Positions 33,857 to 45,398 are shown, counted from the stretch's first letter. The stretch is 64,000 bases of DNA from Cokeromyces recurvatus (GCF_025118155.1 NW_026251390.1:1054001-1118000); one strand, 5' to 3'. The notes: a model not told the origin generated them from the sequence alone. Program-made: numbers and translations.

Positions 33857-34882
33857 TCTTTTTTATTTTTTAATTTATTTTCATTTTCTCTATTACTCAA
33901 ATCAAAATATAAAAGTTTCCATACTTGTATATTTAATAAAAGACTTTTTTTTCTTCACTTAATTCAAATCTGATATATACATATATTTATGACTCACCTG
34001 TTCAAGTTATCGAGCTAACTTATGACTCTTGTCTTGCATTTTATGACGAAACAATTATAGTTTCAATTAATAATAAGTGTTAGTAATTATATGGATTATA
34101 TTTTACTCGGTATTAATTTTTTTTAAAAAAAAAAAATAATAAAAATAAAAGAAATGATAGTATCATCACTTCTGCTAAGGAAATAGAATAAGTAAATATA
34201 ATAATTGATATACTATCAGAACAATCTTTGAAATTTATAACCACTAAAGCTATATACTACCTGAATAAGTTAGAAATTTTCAAATAAAAACATAATATTT
34301 TAATTTTTTATATAAAGGAATATATTATCATAAATAGTGCTTCTATTTAATAGATGAAAGAGGCTAATTTTGGTTTGAACTTAAGGCCAGTGTAAGAGAA
34401 GATTGTTTATCTGTAAAAAATTCTTTGAGTAATAGGACCATTGAGACGACAAAAGTAGTTACTTGATTATATTATGAAAGCTTGATAAGTTATTTGGCAT
34501 TGTCCTCCAAAATATGCTCAGAAGATAAATTAAGATCTTTAATAACAAAGATATAAATTCATTTTAGAACTGTATTTTATAACGATATTGAGGTAAAGAA
34601 TATAAACCAATTCTAATAATGGTGTACATTATAATTTCTTTTTTCCTTTTAACGACATTGTTTAAACTACTTGGGCAATCAATTGTTATTATGATGACAA
34701 AAACCGTTTTTTTTATTTAGATTTTTTTTTAAAAAAAGTGGTATAAGGAAAAAAATGATTTTCAAAGGAATTGAATGCGTGATATTGTGTGAATAGAAAG
34801 GAAAAGGAGAAATATTTTATTGTATTATACTATGACAATATCATTTTTTTAAGACAAATGATATATTTATAAAAGCCAAGCT
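33857..34882. other. intergenic, no gene supported
   Basis: AT-rich, no coding-like stretch. The 34800-34880 part is the conserved 3' flank of the secreted-peptide gene. Confidence 0.6.
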
Positions 34883-35089
34883 TTATACATGCTTATCAGT
34901 AGCTTCACCAATGATAGGAATGTTGTTGATAACGTCTACAATTTGGAGATCAGGAATATCCAAAACGTGAGCACCATTCTTCTTGATTGTAACATCAGTG
35001 GTTTCATCGTGATGCTTATTATGAGGAGCAGCGGTAACAAAGGCAACCATAGCGAGAAGAGCAGAGACAAAGATGATTGAGCGAGTCAT
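34883..35089 (-). CDS. small secreted peptide, paralog 1
   Basis: 68 aa. A signal peptide (residues 1-20: M-T-R-S-I-I-F-V-S-A-L-L-A-M-V-A) with an A-A-P cleavage-like site is followed by a variable His/Asp-rich stretch of about 12 residues. A strongly conserved core then reads K-K-N-G-A-H-V-x-D-I-P-D-L-x-I-V-D-V and I-N-N-I-P-I-I, ending D-K-H-V. No cysteines. The paralog at 40443 shares core, signal peptide, about 85 bp of 5' leader and about 60 bp of 3' flank. TATAAATA lies at 35173-35180 and the palindrome TTGTCGACAA at 35153-35162. I do not recognise the family. Confidence 0.8.
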   Translation of the reverse strand: MTRSIIFVSALLAMVAFVTAAPHNKHHDETTDVTIKKNGAHVLDIPDLQIVDVINNIPIIGEATDKHV

Positions 35090-35152
35090 TTTTATTATTT
35101 GGATTTATTTTAATACGTTATATTGAACGATGAAAATAAAAAAAAACTGAAT

Positions 35153-35180
35153 TTGTCGACAATTTGTTCCTATATTTATA
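35153..35180 (-). promoter_or_regulatory. conserved TATA box and TTGTCGACAA palindrome, paralog 1
   Basis: TATAAATA, then about 10 bp, then the 10-bp perfect palindrome TTGTCGACAA. The same order and spacing is found upstream of the gene at 40443. The TATA-to-ATG distance is about 80 bp in both. Confidence 0.65.
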
Positions 35181-35354
35181 CTTAAATCCAAAAGTTAAAA
35201 TTAATGCTTACGTTAAAAATAAGAAGAGAGAATTCAAGTTAAATTAGAAGTGTTTTTATTATTAATAGTCTGAATAGATATTTTTTAAAATTTATATGCA
35301 AGAAAGGGATTAATAAAGGCATATACGGTCAATACAGATCTTACATGTGATGGG

Positions 35355-35393
<39 letters not shown>

Positions 35394-36379
35394 CATATGA
35401 CACAGACTATGATTTTCTCTTTGTTTAATTTCTCCTTGTAATTTACTTCACTCATAATTAAAATTTACATTATTACTCCCTTTTATAAAAAACAATTAAT
35501 AGTTTTTTTTTTTAATTAATAAGTTATTAACGGAAATACAGAAGATTCTATGTAGCATCATAAGAATATTATCTTAAAGGCTCATTTTCGAAATATGAAT
35601 AGTATTCCTTTTATGCATCAAAGGATACATAGTTAGTTGATTTGATAATTTATTGAGCATTAAGCATCGTTAAATTAACATATGTCGTTTAATATGCATT
35701 GGAGATCAAACAGCTCTATATTAGTTTTTAAACTGGAACTTTAGAACTAAACTAGTTTATTCTAAAAATTATCTAAGATCAAAATTTACTATTATCATGA
35801 TACTTATTTGAGAAATCCATGGTTTGATTCATTAAAGGAACAAATATATATACAGGTAATGGTTATAATTAGTTAAATTATTAATAAATCTGATATGTAA
35901 TAAATTTATATAGAAACTTAGGAGTTATACTATATGGCTGTTTAATATGCAATTGCTGTAGTATCGATTGGTTATAAATAAAACCACTGCAATATTCTAA
36001 ATTTTATATATGTGGCCCAATAAGTATATTTTCACATATATCAGATTATTAAAATCTGAATAAATTCAAAAAAGGATTTATTATAGTATTATTTTTTTTT
36101 TACAAAAAAATTAATAATTCATCCTCTAGCCTTACAGAAAAATAAGGCATTATTCTTCTCCTTAAACTAAATAATATAATATTATTGGCTAGTTGTTTAG
36201 TATTATTTGTGTATATTGCTCTTTTATTACATTTATACAAAGAAGATTATTCTCTAACTTATTAATATGAATATATATATATGTGTGTGTATAAATAAAG
36301 CATATAATATATAATTGAATATATATTTAAACATAACAATAGAATAAAAGAGCGTAGAAACATAATATGTAGAATGAAG

Positions 36380-36990
36380 TATAGATGAATCAATCAATAG
36401 TTAAAAGAAAGATACTGTTTCTAAAATATAGATTGAACACAGTACTTTTCTCAATTCAACTATCGAAATATTACGAATATCGTTTAATGCCTTGATAGTT
36501 TGAAATCCTTGCTCAATATTATAAGCAGTGTCATTCTTTTAGCCTTTCTAAAATAATAAATGTGCTACAACTAAAGATTCCTGAATGACAACGTTTCATC
36601 ATAATTCCAGGCGTTGATATTGGCTTGCTGAGAACAACATCGAAGCTAGATTTAATAGCAAGCTGTTTAATTAATAGTTCATCTACAATAGTTCTAGGAA
36701 GAAATAGAGGACCACTACTATATTACTAATTTGCCCCCCATAGTAGCTTATCTTTATCAAAGTCTTATTTTTCATTTTATTTCACTTGTGAGTATTTCTA
36801 CACTCTTTCTCCAAAAGACCATTAGATTTCTCTCATTTGAATCAAAATCAGGTTAACAAACATAACAAATATGTTACCTTTTTCAAGGCTTAATTCAGGA
36901 ATGAAAAATTTAAAGAAATGTTTAGAGGCAGCTACAAAAAAGTACTTTACGAAGCTGTAATTGGCCTTCTTTATATGCTAAAATAATTTA
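36380..36990 (-). pseudogene. possible decayed coding remnant
   Basis: Minus-strand patches look protein-like but shift frame: A-Y-K-E-G-Q-L-Q-L-R-K-V-L-F-C (near 36980, after an acceptor-like ttttag), S-G-P-L-F-L-P-R-T-I-V-D-E-L-L-I-K-Q (near 36710), F-D-V-V-L-S-K-P-I-S-T-P-G, and I-E-Q-G-F-Q-T-I-K-A-L-N-D-I (near 36520). No family recognised. Confidence 0.3.
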
Positions 36991-38181
36991 GATACATTTG
37001 GCGATCTCTACTGCTTTATTGCTTACATATACAATGTACCTATATCGAGTGGAAATTTTGATTCTGATTTACAGATAATTTAAAATTTCATAATAAAATA
37101 TATATACATTTCCAATTAACATAGCTTCTAATTAAGAATGAAAGATAATATTCGCATAACGCTGAGTTAAGGCAGTAAAATAAGTAGAAAGAGATACTTT
37201 AAGTGCACAATGAGTGTATCTCAAAATTTTTAATCAACCTGAACAAAGATATTTAGGAACATTCAAAGTCCTTAAAACAAGTATCAAACCATCTTTCATA
37301 TTTTTAAATTATCTATAGATCCAATCGAGTTTCCAAATGTACTTAAATTTGTACCATTCAATTGTATATCTAAATACTCTACTGCATGATCATAAGGTTT
37401 ATCCTAAAAACATGTATACGCATAAAATGTAACTTATTATAGCTCAAACCATATATATATATATAAAGCACAAATTATAAGTTCCCTCTCTTTAGAAGGC
37501 TTTGCACATCATCCTAAGAGTATATAATCAATGAAATGTGATAGGATCTTATGTAGAATGCTTTTATTGTATAAAAGTAAGAATTCTTTAGTTATCTTTT
37601 CTACTTCAGTAGAATGACAAATGGCAAGAGTACTTGAACTGAAAATAGATACATCCCACTTCTGAATAAAAAAAGTACATTGATGATTACTTCATAATAT
37701 CTTTGAGGGTTGATAAAATGAAATAATATTCTTCTAAATTAAGCTTAGTTTCTGTTGACAAGTATAATCAAATATACTTTGCACCTATACATATTTAAAT
37801 TAGACAGATGATTTATAATAAAAAAGTGTTATATTATATAACTTTTCCCTAAAGACTGATCAGCTTTAAACATACCTTATATTGCTTTTCTAAGCCAAAT
37901 ACTAATACTATTTTCTTAATTATTTTTCTCCAAATAATAGAATCCATTAGTCTATAAATATAAATAATTAAAATAATAATTTGACTTAGAGTACAGATTT
38001 GCTTTTATACCTTGTTTCATTTAAGTACAAGTTAGTTGCTTATTCTGTTAAAGTTTTACAAATCATAGGAACAAATATATTAACTAGTTCAACACGAATA
38101 TTATAGGAGCAAACTTTTGTATTTAGTACAAATTATTGTTTATCGTTTTTAATTATTAACAATGCATCATTGAATACAAGG

Positions 38182-38223
<42 letters not shown>

Positions 38224-38279
38224 GGTACAGTAACATTTTTTTTTTGCGTCTTTTTTTTTTTTCTTCCTACAATTATACA

Positions 38280-38866
38280 ATGTATACAACTACTAAACGA
38301 TTTCCTACTTCATGTCGATTCTTTAGTCAGGGAAACTGTAGATCAGGGCAAGAGTGCCAGTTTGCACATATTCTGCCTTTTAATAATACCTCATCTATAC
38401 AGATTCAACAGCAACAAGATCTAAATACTATTCAAAAAACAATTCGTAACTTGGAATTAGATCAATTAGAAAAAAAATACTCTGTCTTTTATCAGAATAC
38501 AATGTAGATATAGTAATCTATTAGACATGTACACTTTATTAATCCTGTATCTATAGACAAAGAGATTTAAACACTCTAATAGATTTGATGATACCGTTAG
38601 AAAATAAAGAAAAAGAACTAAAAATACATATGATTATTCCTCATAACTATCCAGATGTTCCATGTACGTTACAAATTCAGAATGAAGACATGACTTCACA
38701 AATTAAAAGGTATTATTACATTCTTATTTAACAAGCTTAATAATATTAATATTATATATACAGTGATGTTAAAGCAGCATTTGAGGATTGTGAATGGCAT
38801 CAAATGAAACATAAGACATTAATACAACAAATAGATTGGCTTGTTGCTCATTTTAATACACTTTAA
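38280..38866 (+). CDS. small CCCH zinc-finger protein with RWD-like C-terminus
   Basis: Three exons, 38280-38503, 38557-38709 and 38764-38866; 159 aa. A C-x7-C-x5-C-x3-H finger near residues 12-30 (C-R-F-F-S-Q-G-N-C ... C-Q-F-A-H) suggests RNA binding. A Gln-rich linker and a short helix follow. Exons 2-3 read I-D-L-M-I-P-L-E ... K-I-H-M-I-I-P-H-N-Y-P-D-V-P-C-T-L-Q-I, the beta-strand plus Y-P-x-x-x-P pattern of an RWD domain, then a helix with W-H-Q-M-K and a C-terminal helix. A CCCH plus RWD-like combination occurs in some fungal proteins, but I cannot name this one. A 40-nt A run lies 58 bp upstream. Confidence 0.72.
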
Positions 38867-39009
38867 TATTACATTCCATTATACAATATCTATTTTCTTC
38901 AATATATACATATACATATATACATATATGTATATTCATATATATATCCTTTTTATTGTCGAGATATACAATAAATATGTCCTTTTTGATCTTTTTTTTT
39001 CCTAAGAAG

Positions 39010-39789
39010 TTACAATTTCGCAGCAGTTGATTCTATAGCTTTTTTGCTCAACTTATTTGCCATTGCATTCACACCAAACAAAGTTGAGGCAATCCAAACT
39101 TTTATTGTAATACTACCATTCTTATTTGAAAATGTATGGCGTCCAACATCTACTAATGACTTGTGGCTAGTAAATTGAAATGTGCCTAATGACTTACGCA
39201 ACACCTGTGATCTTGAGGCACCCTTTTTACGACCAAGACGACCTGATACTTGATATTTAATACCTTGAATAGCAGATGTAAGTTGTCCATTAGAAACTTG
39301 AGGTAACAAACTATTCCATTGTACCGCAAATGGCATATTATGTGGTAAAGGGGGCTTTACTAATGGTACAGATTTCATAAATCGACGGGTCAATTGTGAC
39401 CAACCCATGCGTTCTGAATTAATTGTTAAATATTGAGCTAAAATTTCTGCATTCATGTAAGGATAGTGGACACGAATCAATCTTAGATCAACAAATTTGC
39501 CAGGATAGAAGGAGCTTATGAGTTTTTCAAGTGGTTCAAGTTTAAAATCTGCTAGATTACTAAATGCAGTATCAGCATAATAATACAATTGGATCGTTAC
39601 TCGAGAAGGTGAATGACTAAAGGCAGGGGTTGATGTTAATTGGTTTTGAAAAAAATGCTTGAGGGCTTGTTTTGTAGCTCCATCTTTTTCCCATATCATA
39701 TTGTTACGTACATTGCGCGAGAAACTATAAATAGATGTATTCCAATCTTGTTTGCCCTTTAAACTGAGTGCTTTAATACTTTTGGACAT
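39010..39789 (-). CDS. probable mitochondrial ribosomal protein uS3m (Var1-like), nuclear-encoded
   Basis: 259-aa intronless ORF. The middle and C-terminal part resembles the fungal mitochondrial S3/Var1 family: F-V-D-L-R-L-I-R-V-H-Y-P-Y-M-N-A-E-I-L-A-Q-Y-L, then G-I-K-Y-Q-V-S-G-R-L-G-R-K-K-G-A-S-R-S and a G-S-I-T-I-K-V-W-I strand. The G-R-L-x-R-K-K-x-x-R-S block is the rRNA-contacting signature. The protein is basic. The N-terminus (S-K-S-I-K-A-L-S-L-K-G-K) could be a presequence. In many fungi rps3/VAR1 is in the mitochondrial genome; this nuclear-style context (normal flanks, TGG for Trp) suggests transfer. Family call is from pattern only. Confidence 0.65.
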   Translation of the reverse strand: MSKSIKALSLKGKQDWNTSIYSFSRNVRNNMIWEKDGATKQALKHFFQNQLTSTPAFSHSPSRVTIQLYYYADTAFSNLADFKLEPLEKLISSFYPGKFVDLRLIRVHYPYMNAEILAQYLTINSERMGWSQLTRRFMKSVPLVKPPLPHNMPFAVQWNSLLPQVSNGQLTSAIQGIKYQVSGRLGRKKGASRSQVLRKSLGTFQFTSHKSLVDVGRHTFSNKNGSITIKVWIASTLFGVNAMANKLSKKAIESTAAKL

Positions 39790-40356
39790 AATAAAATAAA
39801 GATATATGTTAATAATTATTTTCCCCTCATTTGCTGCAAATAAAATAAAATAAAAAATGATGCCAGGGATTATTATAGAGAAGTCACAAGCAGAAGATGT
39901 TCCTATAATAAAGGAGATTAACTATAGCATATAAATGATTTGTATTTAAAAAATATATACATTTATATATATAATATATATTTGTATGCATATTATATCA
40001 TTTGTTTAATTAGGAATTCCTTAGTTATATTTTATATATTACATACAACAAATAGTAGATTAGTTCTAATATACAAATAATTGAAAAGGGGTAAAATTAT
40101 ACTATTAAAGAGCAGGAGCTACAGTGAACAAATTTATGTACCATGCATTTATATTTTATAATTAACTACAGAAAAAAACAACAGCTTTATTTGAAAACGA
40201 AAGTTTAATAATGAAGTTAAGTAATGTTTACTTTATGTAGCCTAGAATCGATTCTAAAGCTTTCTCCTCTTTTTCAGCTTAATATAATATCTTTCTACCC
40301 ATTTAATCTCCTATTTTCTTATTCAAATTTCTATTCTTTCAGCTTTTGGATTTTAG

Positions 40357-40384
40357 TATAAATACATGAAGAAATTGTCGACAA
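40357..40384 (+). promoter_or_regulatory. conserved TATA box and TTGTCGACAA palindrome, paralog 2
   Basis: TATAAATA at 40357-40364 and TTGTCGACAA at 40375-40384, matching the arrangement upstream of paralog 1 on the opposite strand. Confidence 0.65.
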
Positions 40385-40442
40385 AATCAATTTTTTTTTC
40401 ATTATTCAATACATCGTATTAAAACAAATATAAATAATAAAA

Positions 40443-40646
40443 ATGGCTCGCTCAATCATCTTTGTCTCTGCTCTTCTCGCTATGGTTGCCTATGTTGCTG
40501 CTGCTCCTCACGGTAGTAGCTCTGAAGAAAATAACGTTCAAATCAAGAAGAATGGTGCCCACGTTATAGATATTCCTGATCTCGAAATTGTAGATGTTAT
40601 CAACAACATTCCTATCATTGCTGAAGCTAATGATAAGCATGTATAG
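40443..40646 (+). CDS. small secreted peptide, paralog 2
   Basis: 67 aa. Signal peptide M-A-R-S-I-I-F-V-S-A-L-L-A-M-V-A with A-A-A-P, a short variable Ser/Glu stretch, then the same core as paralog 1, ending N-D-K-H-V. Only the residues just after the signal peptide differ much, so the core appears constrained. Directly after the stop both genes share GAGCTTGG/AAGCTTGG and a hairpin-capable ATATCATT..AATGATAT. The two genes lie about 5.3 kb apart in opposite orientation. No known family. Confidence 0.8.
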   Translation: MARSIIFVSALLAMVAYVAAAPHGSSSEENNVQIKKNGAHVIDIPDLEIVDVINNIPIIAEANDKHV

Positions 40647-41519
40647 AGCTTGGCTTTTATAAATATATCATTTGTCTTAAAAAAAAATGATATTGTTATA
40701 GTACAAAAAAAAAACCCCTTTTCCTTATAAAACTCCTTCATTTTATTCATTGTAATATTTTTTACCATACTTTGGTATAGAAATAAATAATTTGTCATCA
40801 TCATTCTCTTACATGTATATAATGTTTAATCTTTTTTTAATGTATCTTGTGTTTATGTAACAGAAAATTACTAATGCTTTGCATATTCTGCATAAAAGAC
40901 AATCATCAATTATGTAATATCACACGACAAATTAGGAATATGAAGATAAAGTTAGAGTGGTATCTAGTACTTTTTATTTTAATAGCTTTTTCATGTGTAA
41001 GGTCTCAATTAAAATAAAATCTATTACTTAAGATTTTATATTAAATAATTAAGGAGTCTGTATCATTAATAATGCAATTAATTCCTAATCTCTTCCTTAT
41101 CAATAACGCAAAAATATTTAAACTCTAGCATAAACACTCCAATTAAATATAATATTCTTTTTTTTTCTTTTTTCTTTTTTCTTTTTTCTTTTTTTTTTTT
41201 TACTATAAATTCCCTTATGTCCCTTTTTTGTATTCCTTAGGAGAGAAATGCTATTATGATTAATTTATATCCTTTGATATGCTTCTTTTAACTAAAACTT
41301 TTGTGTCATTTAAACATTATAACTTGATTAGTTAACATATTTTATTTATTAATCAATGACTATATTATGAAAGATACCATTATCCATATTCTAGTATGTT
41401 TGCACTAAACTATTTCAATTGCAAAAAAGATCAGCATCTGATATTACACTTATTCAATATACTTCAAATAAATAAAGATGTAACTTTTATTACTTTTGTT
41501 AATTTTTCTAAAACGTATC
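40647..41519. other. intergenic, no gene supported
   Basis: Shared 3' flank of the peptide gene (to about 40710), then AT-rich DNA with a TTTTTTC microsatellite around 41158-41200. Confidence 0.55.
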
Positions 41520-42053
41520 GGTTCGATTTATGTATGTTTATATCTTGGTTTCGCTTCTGGCAACTGTCTATCACGCCTGCTTGTTACAATGTTTGGTATA
41601 AGGCATTACATAACAGGCTTTCCACACCTTCCTTATTACTTTTATTGATTCCTTCCTTTTTTTTTTTTTTGTCATCCTCCTCTTGCCAGCAATGTTCCAT
41701 ATTCAAATATTAATTTGTTACATTTTCTATTTCTATGCTTCAGTAAACTTCGTATTTAACTTCAGATTTAGAATTTATATTTTTGTTCCTTTTAAGTTTA
41801 TCACAAACATTCTCCAATGGTAAATTTTATTCCTCGACCTCTTTTTATTTTTTGACATATTCTTCTGCGGCCATTATCAGACTCACTTTATTGGCTGTCT
41901 AGCGAACATTGGGTCGTTAATTTTAAATACGTTCCTCCTTTCACTAAGAACTCTATTATAAGTCAAACACTTCAACTCATCGACACATCTATTGCTGAAT
42001 ATATATTAGAGAATAGTCTTTCCTCAATTCCTCTTCCCTACTTTTCTCATTAA
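41520..42053 (+). pseudogene. LINE reverse-transcriptase C-terminal relic
   Basis: Plus-strand reading gives F-R-F-W-Q-L-S-I-T-P-A-C-Y-N-V-W-Y-K-A-L-H and N-R-L-S-T-P-S-L-L, then S-S-C-Q-Q-C, as in the thumb/zinc-knuckle end of fungal LINE ORF2. A later frame reads V-V-N-F-K-Y-V-P-P-F-T-K-N-S-I-I to a TAA at 42051. Stops and shifts separate the blocks. Assignment is by pattern and moderate. Confidence 0.5.
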
Positions 42054-42327
42054 TCGCTTTCATTCATTTCCTTCTTTTAACTATATACCTTTTTAAACAA
42101 AAAATACAAAACTTAATTCATAAATCCCAAAAACAATGATATGACAACTGAGCTTTTTCGTCCCTTCAATAATCAGTATAAACAACAACATCTCTATATA
42201 ACAGAAAATAGTGTGTTGATTCTAATATTATGCTGCTGCAACAAAGTGTCCTAATTTTTTTTTTTAAAGAAAAGAATTGTAGTGCGATATTCGCTTAAAC
42301 AGATTTAACACAATGAAAAATAAAAAA

Positions 42328-42399
42328 TTCCCTGACGGGGAATCGAACCCCGGCCGCGTCGGTGAGAGCGACGAATCCTAGCCACTAGACCATCAAGGA
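42328..42399 (-). tRNA. tRNA-Glu(CTC)
   Basis: Minus strand: acceptor TCCTTGA/TCAGGGA (two G-T pairs), discriminator A at 42328. D arm with GGTCTAGTGGCTAGGAT, anticodon loop CTCTCAC with CTC at 34-36, T loop TTCGATT. 72 nt, no intron. Confidence 0.95.
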
Positions 42400-42466
42400 C
42401 GATTGGTTCTGTTACGTGCTGTGATAGATTTAGTTATAATCTCAAAATTTCAGCCACACTGCAAAT

Positions 42467-45398
42467 AAAGTCTACTTTTACAATTGTAAAAGTTTGTAAA
42501 AGGTGACCCAGTCACAATTGTAAAAGGTGACCTTTTACAATCGAAAATTGAAAATTGGAAGTTTTAAAAAATTTTTATACCAAATGAAAGAGAAAAATTT
42601 GCTCATTTCGAATATGTTAAAATTTTTTTATTTGGTTAAGAATTGATAGAGATATTAGCATTTAAAGATTTGTTTAATGGTTAAAAAATATAACAATTTT
42701 TTGGGTATAGTCTTTTTTACTAGAAAATAAATTTAGAATCCCGATTTTTTTTTACTTCAAATTTTATTGGACAAAAATTTTATATTCTGAATTCAAAAGA
42801 AGTTGAAAAAATAATAATAATAGCAATAATTCATTCAAGATGAATGTTTAAAATGTAAAGTTGTAATAAGTCTTTTTTTAAGAAAAGGTCAAATTATTTA
42901 ACTTTTTCAAAAAAAATTTATTAAAAAAATAATAAAAATTCAAGTCAACATGTACAGTAATGAGTTATGTATAATGTCAATTGTTAAAATCAAACTTATA
43001 TTATTACTTTACAATAAGTTATTTTATCTAGTAAGATTAATTTGTCGTACTTAATATTTTTTTTTTTTTTTTTTTGTTGAACATAATGTCAAAATGTCTA
43101 ATTGCCATTCCAAAATCAACTTGAATGTAGATGGAAAAATTAAAATATACCCCTGCTAAAGTATTTAAAAATAATAAAACTATTTATTATTTTTCAAATG
43201 AAAGATGCATCATCCGATTGTTAGTAATTTATTTATTTATTTTTCGTAAAGATAAGTAAAATGAAAGGGAATTTTTTACTGCATATATAAGTTTTAACTA
43301 CAGCAATAAATTTAGTTATCTGTAAAAAAAATATTTTCTCCTTTTTTTATTATCTTATACTGATTATTAACATCTCAACTTATAAATTTATAAATTCATT
43401 GCAACATGTCTGTTTAATTAAACAAAGATCAATGTGAATGGAAATGATTAACTTGTTCTCAAAGTAGACTTAGATATAAGGTTGTTTACAGACATACTAT
43501 CTTTATCTATATTCATATATTCATTAAAAATTGATAAGAGTCTTGAAGATGCAATTACCAATGAACATAGTAAACAACAATAATAAGTATTCATTGCAGA
43601 TGTTACAATTAATAAATGTAATCACGCTAGCTTTTTTTTTTTATTTTGAATTATAAAAATAACCACTGCTGTTCGTTTTTTTTTTCTTTTTTTTTGTCAT
43701 CGCACTAAAGATGTCTATAATGCAAATGAAGAGTCGATTGCTGACAATGGTAATGACATTAATTTTATTGGATTAGAATATTTAGAAGATAAATATATGG
43801 TTGAAAGTATGTATTAGTTATTAAAAGAAATAGTATTGTTATAATAACTTCTGTGTAAGCTATTTATGCTAACTTTTTTTTATATAGTATGCTTTGTATA
43901 TGACTTTGGAAATTGTTATATAATTACTTCGGCGATAGAATACATAAATGAAAGACTTCTTTGTCAGCTTATACAAATGCTTTAATAAGACTTTTTGTTT
44001 CTAAAAAATTTTTTACTTTATTTCTTTTTACTTGTTTCTTTTTTTTCCTTCTTGTTTTCCTTTTTTTCTTTTTTCTTTTTTTTTGAATTAGTACTTAGGA
44101 TAAATGACTTGAGATGATATACAATCCAATTGGTAAGTAACTTAGCACGGTTTGATTATCCCCGGCGAACATGTAATGAACATGGTTAGCTCTTTATATT
44201 TAAAGAAAAAAAAAAACTATATTCTAATCAATATCTTTTTTTTTTTCAAATAGTTTTACTGTATACTTTGAATCTTTGGCGTTTTGCCTTTTATAATGAC
44301 TAATAGCGAATTATATAAAATACGTAAATAATAAAGATAAGGTAAACATAACATAAATATATCTTTATATCTTACTAAAGTTGTTTTAATGATAACATCA
44401 ACTAAACTTTTTTTTTTGTTTAGGCGTTAAAGGTCTATCTTTATAGCCTTTTCTCTTGTGGTGACCGATTACAAATAAAAGGTAAATAATATAATAAGCA
44501 TACTAATTATTATTTTAAACGCGTAAAATATTTATTAATCTTTCTTATCTTTTATTTAGGTAAGTGAAAAAAAAACTATTCTGCTTTGGTGGCCGTTAAC
44601 GTGTAAAGAAATGATAACTTCTTTTCTAATGGTAAGAAACTAAAATATAATTTATTTGTTTTTTCATTGACTAAATCGTATTTTATTTTATTATAGGAAG
44701 AATTCTATTATGAAAGAAGCTATCTATGGTCCTCTTAATGACTCTATTACGCGTTATCTCGGTCCTTTCCATGGCGTATTTATTCTATTTTTTTGGATAC
44801 ATTTTTATATACATTTTTTTAAATATTTTTTATATATTTTTTATCTATTTTTTTATGTATTTTTTTATGTATTTTTTATATATTTTTTTACGCGTTTTAT
44901 AGTATATAATAATATAATATTTTATATATCGTAAAAGGAAATAATAAACGAAAATAAATAAAATCGTATTTTGAAAAAGAATATAAGCTCCATTATCTAC
45001 TGTATTTTAAAGAAGTCTAAAATGTATCATAATATAACGAATAAGCAAACGTTTAATTTGAATGTAAAGGCCAATAAGAGTAAAAAAACGTAAAGGAATG
45101 ACGAAGATTAAAGAAGCGTAATCCAATAGAAGCTTTGAGCTATGAAGCAAAATTTTGTAAAAGGTGAACTTTCATGATTGTAAAAGGTCTACTTTCAGTA
45201 TAGTTTCACAATTGTAAAAGGTCTACTTTCAGTCTACTTTCACAATTGTAAAATGTCTACTTTTACAATTGTAAAGTAGACTGACTTGGTCTAATGGCAT
45301 CATTGTGAAAGGTCACCTTTTACAATTGTGAAAGTATACTGAAACTTTAATGAAAGGTCACCTTTCAGTCTACTTTCACAATTGTAAAAGTAGACTTT
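42467..45398. mobile_element. 2.9-kb terminal-inverted-repeat element with iterated subterminal motifs
   Basis: The left end AAAGTCTACTTTTACAATTG and the right end CAATTGTAAAAGTAGACTTT are exact inverted repeats. Copies of the core ACAATTGTAAAAGG, joined to either TCTACTTT or TGACC, crowd the right 245 bp (45154-45398), with a few at the left (42467-42545). This is the layout of transposase-binding subterminal repeats in DNA transposons. The interior is AT-rich with no intact gene; scattered coding-like patches (for example E-D-K-Y-M-V-E near 43790 and G-P-L-N-D-S-I-T-R-Y near 44727) may be relics. A target duplication could not be fixed. Probably non-autonomous; superfamily unknown. Confidence 0.65.

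Larger units (their letters stand above)
35090..38279. other. long AT-rich region, mostly without genes
   Basis: Contains a 36-nt T run (35358-35393), a TATATATATGTGTG microsatellite near 36272 and a 40-nt A run (38182-38221). Apart from the relic at 36380-36990 I see nothing coding-like. Confidence 0.5.

Noticed and set aside
33711..33962. 83-codon open frame across the tRNA-Gly gene
   Set aside because: It reads through a perfect tRNA on the same strand; chance frame.
44710..44934. 74-codon open frame inside the TIR element
   Set aside because: After about 20 plausible residues it becomes Tyr/Phe low complexity from ATTTTTTTAT repeats; at most a relic.
45154..45398. Regularly repeated palindromic units resembling a CRISPR array
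   Set aside because: Spacing is irregular, units occur in both orientations and the units pair with the element's other end; the context is eukaryotic.
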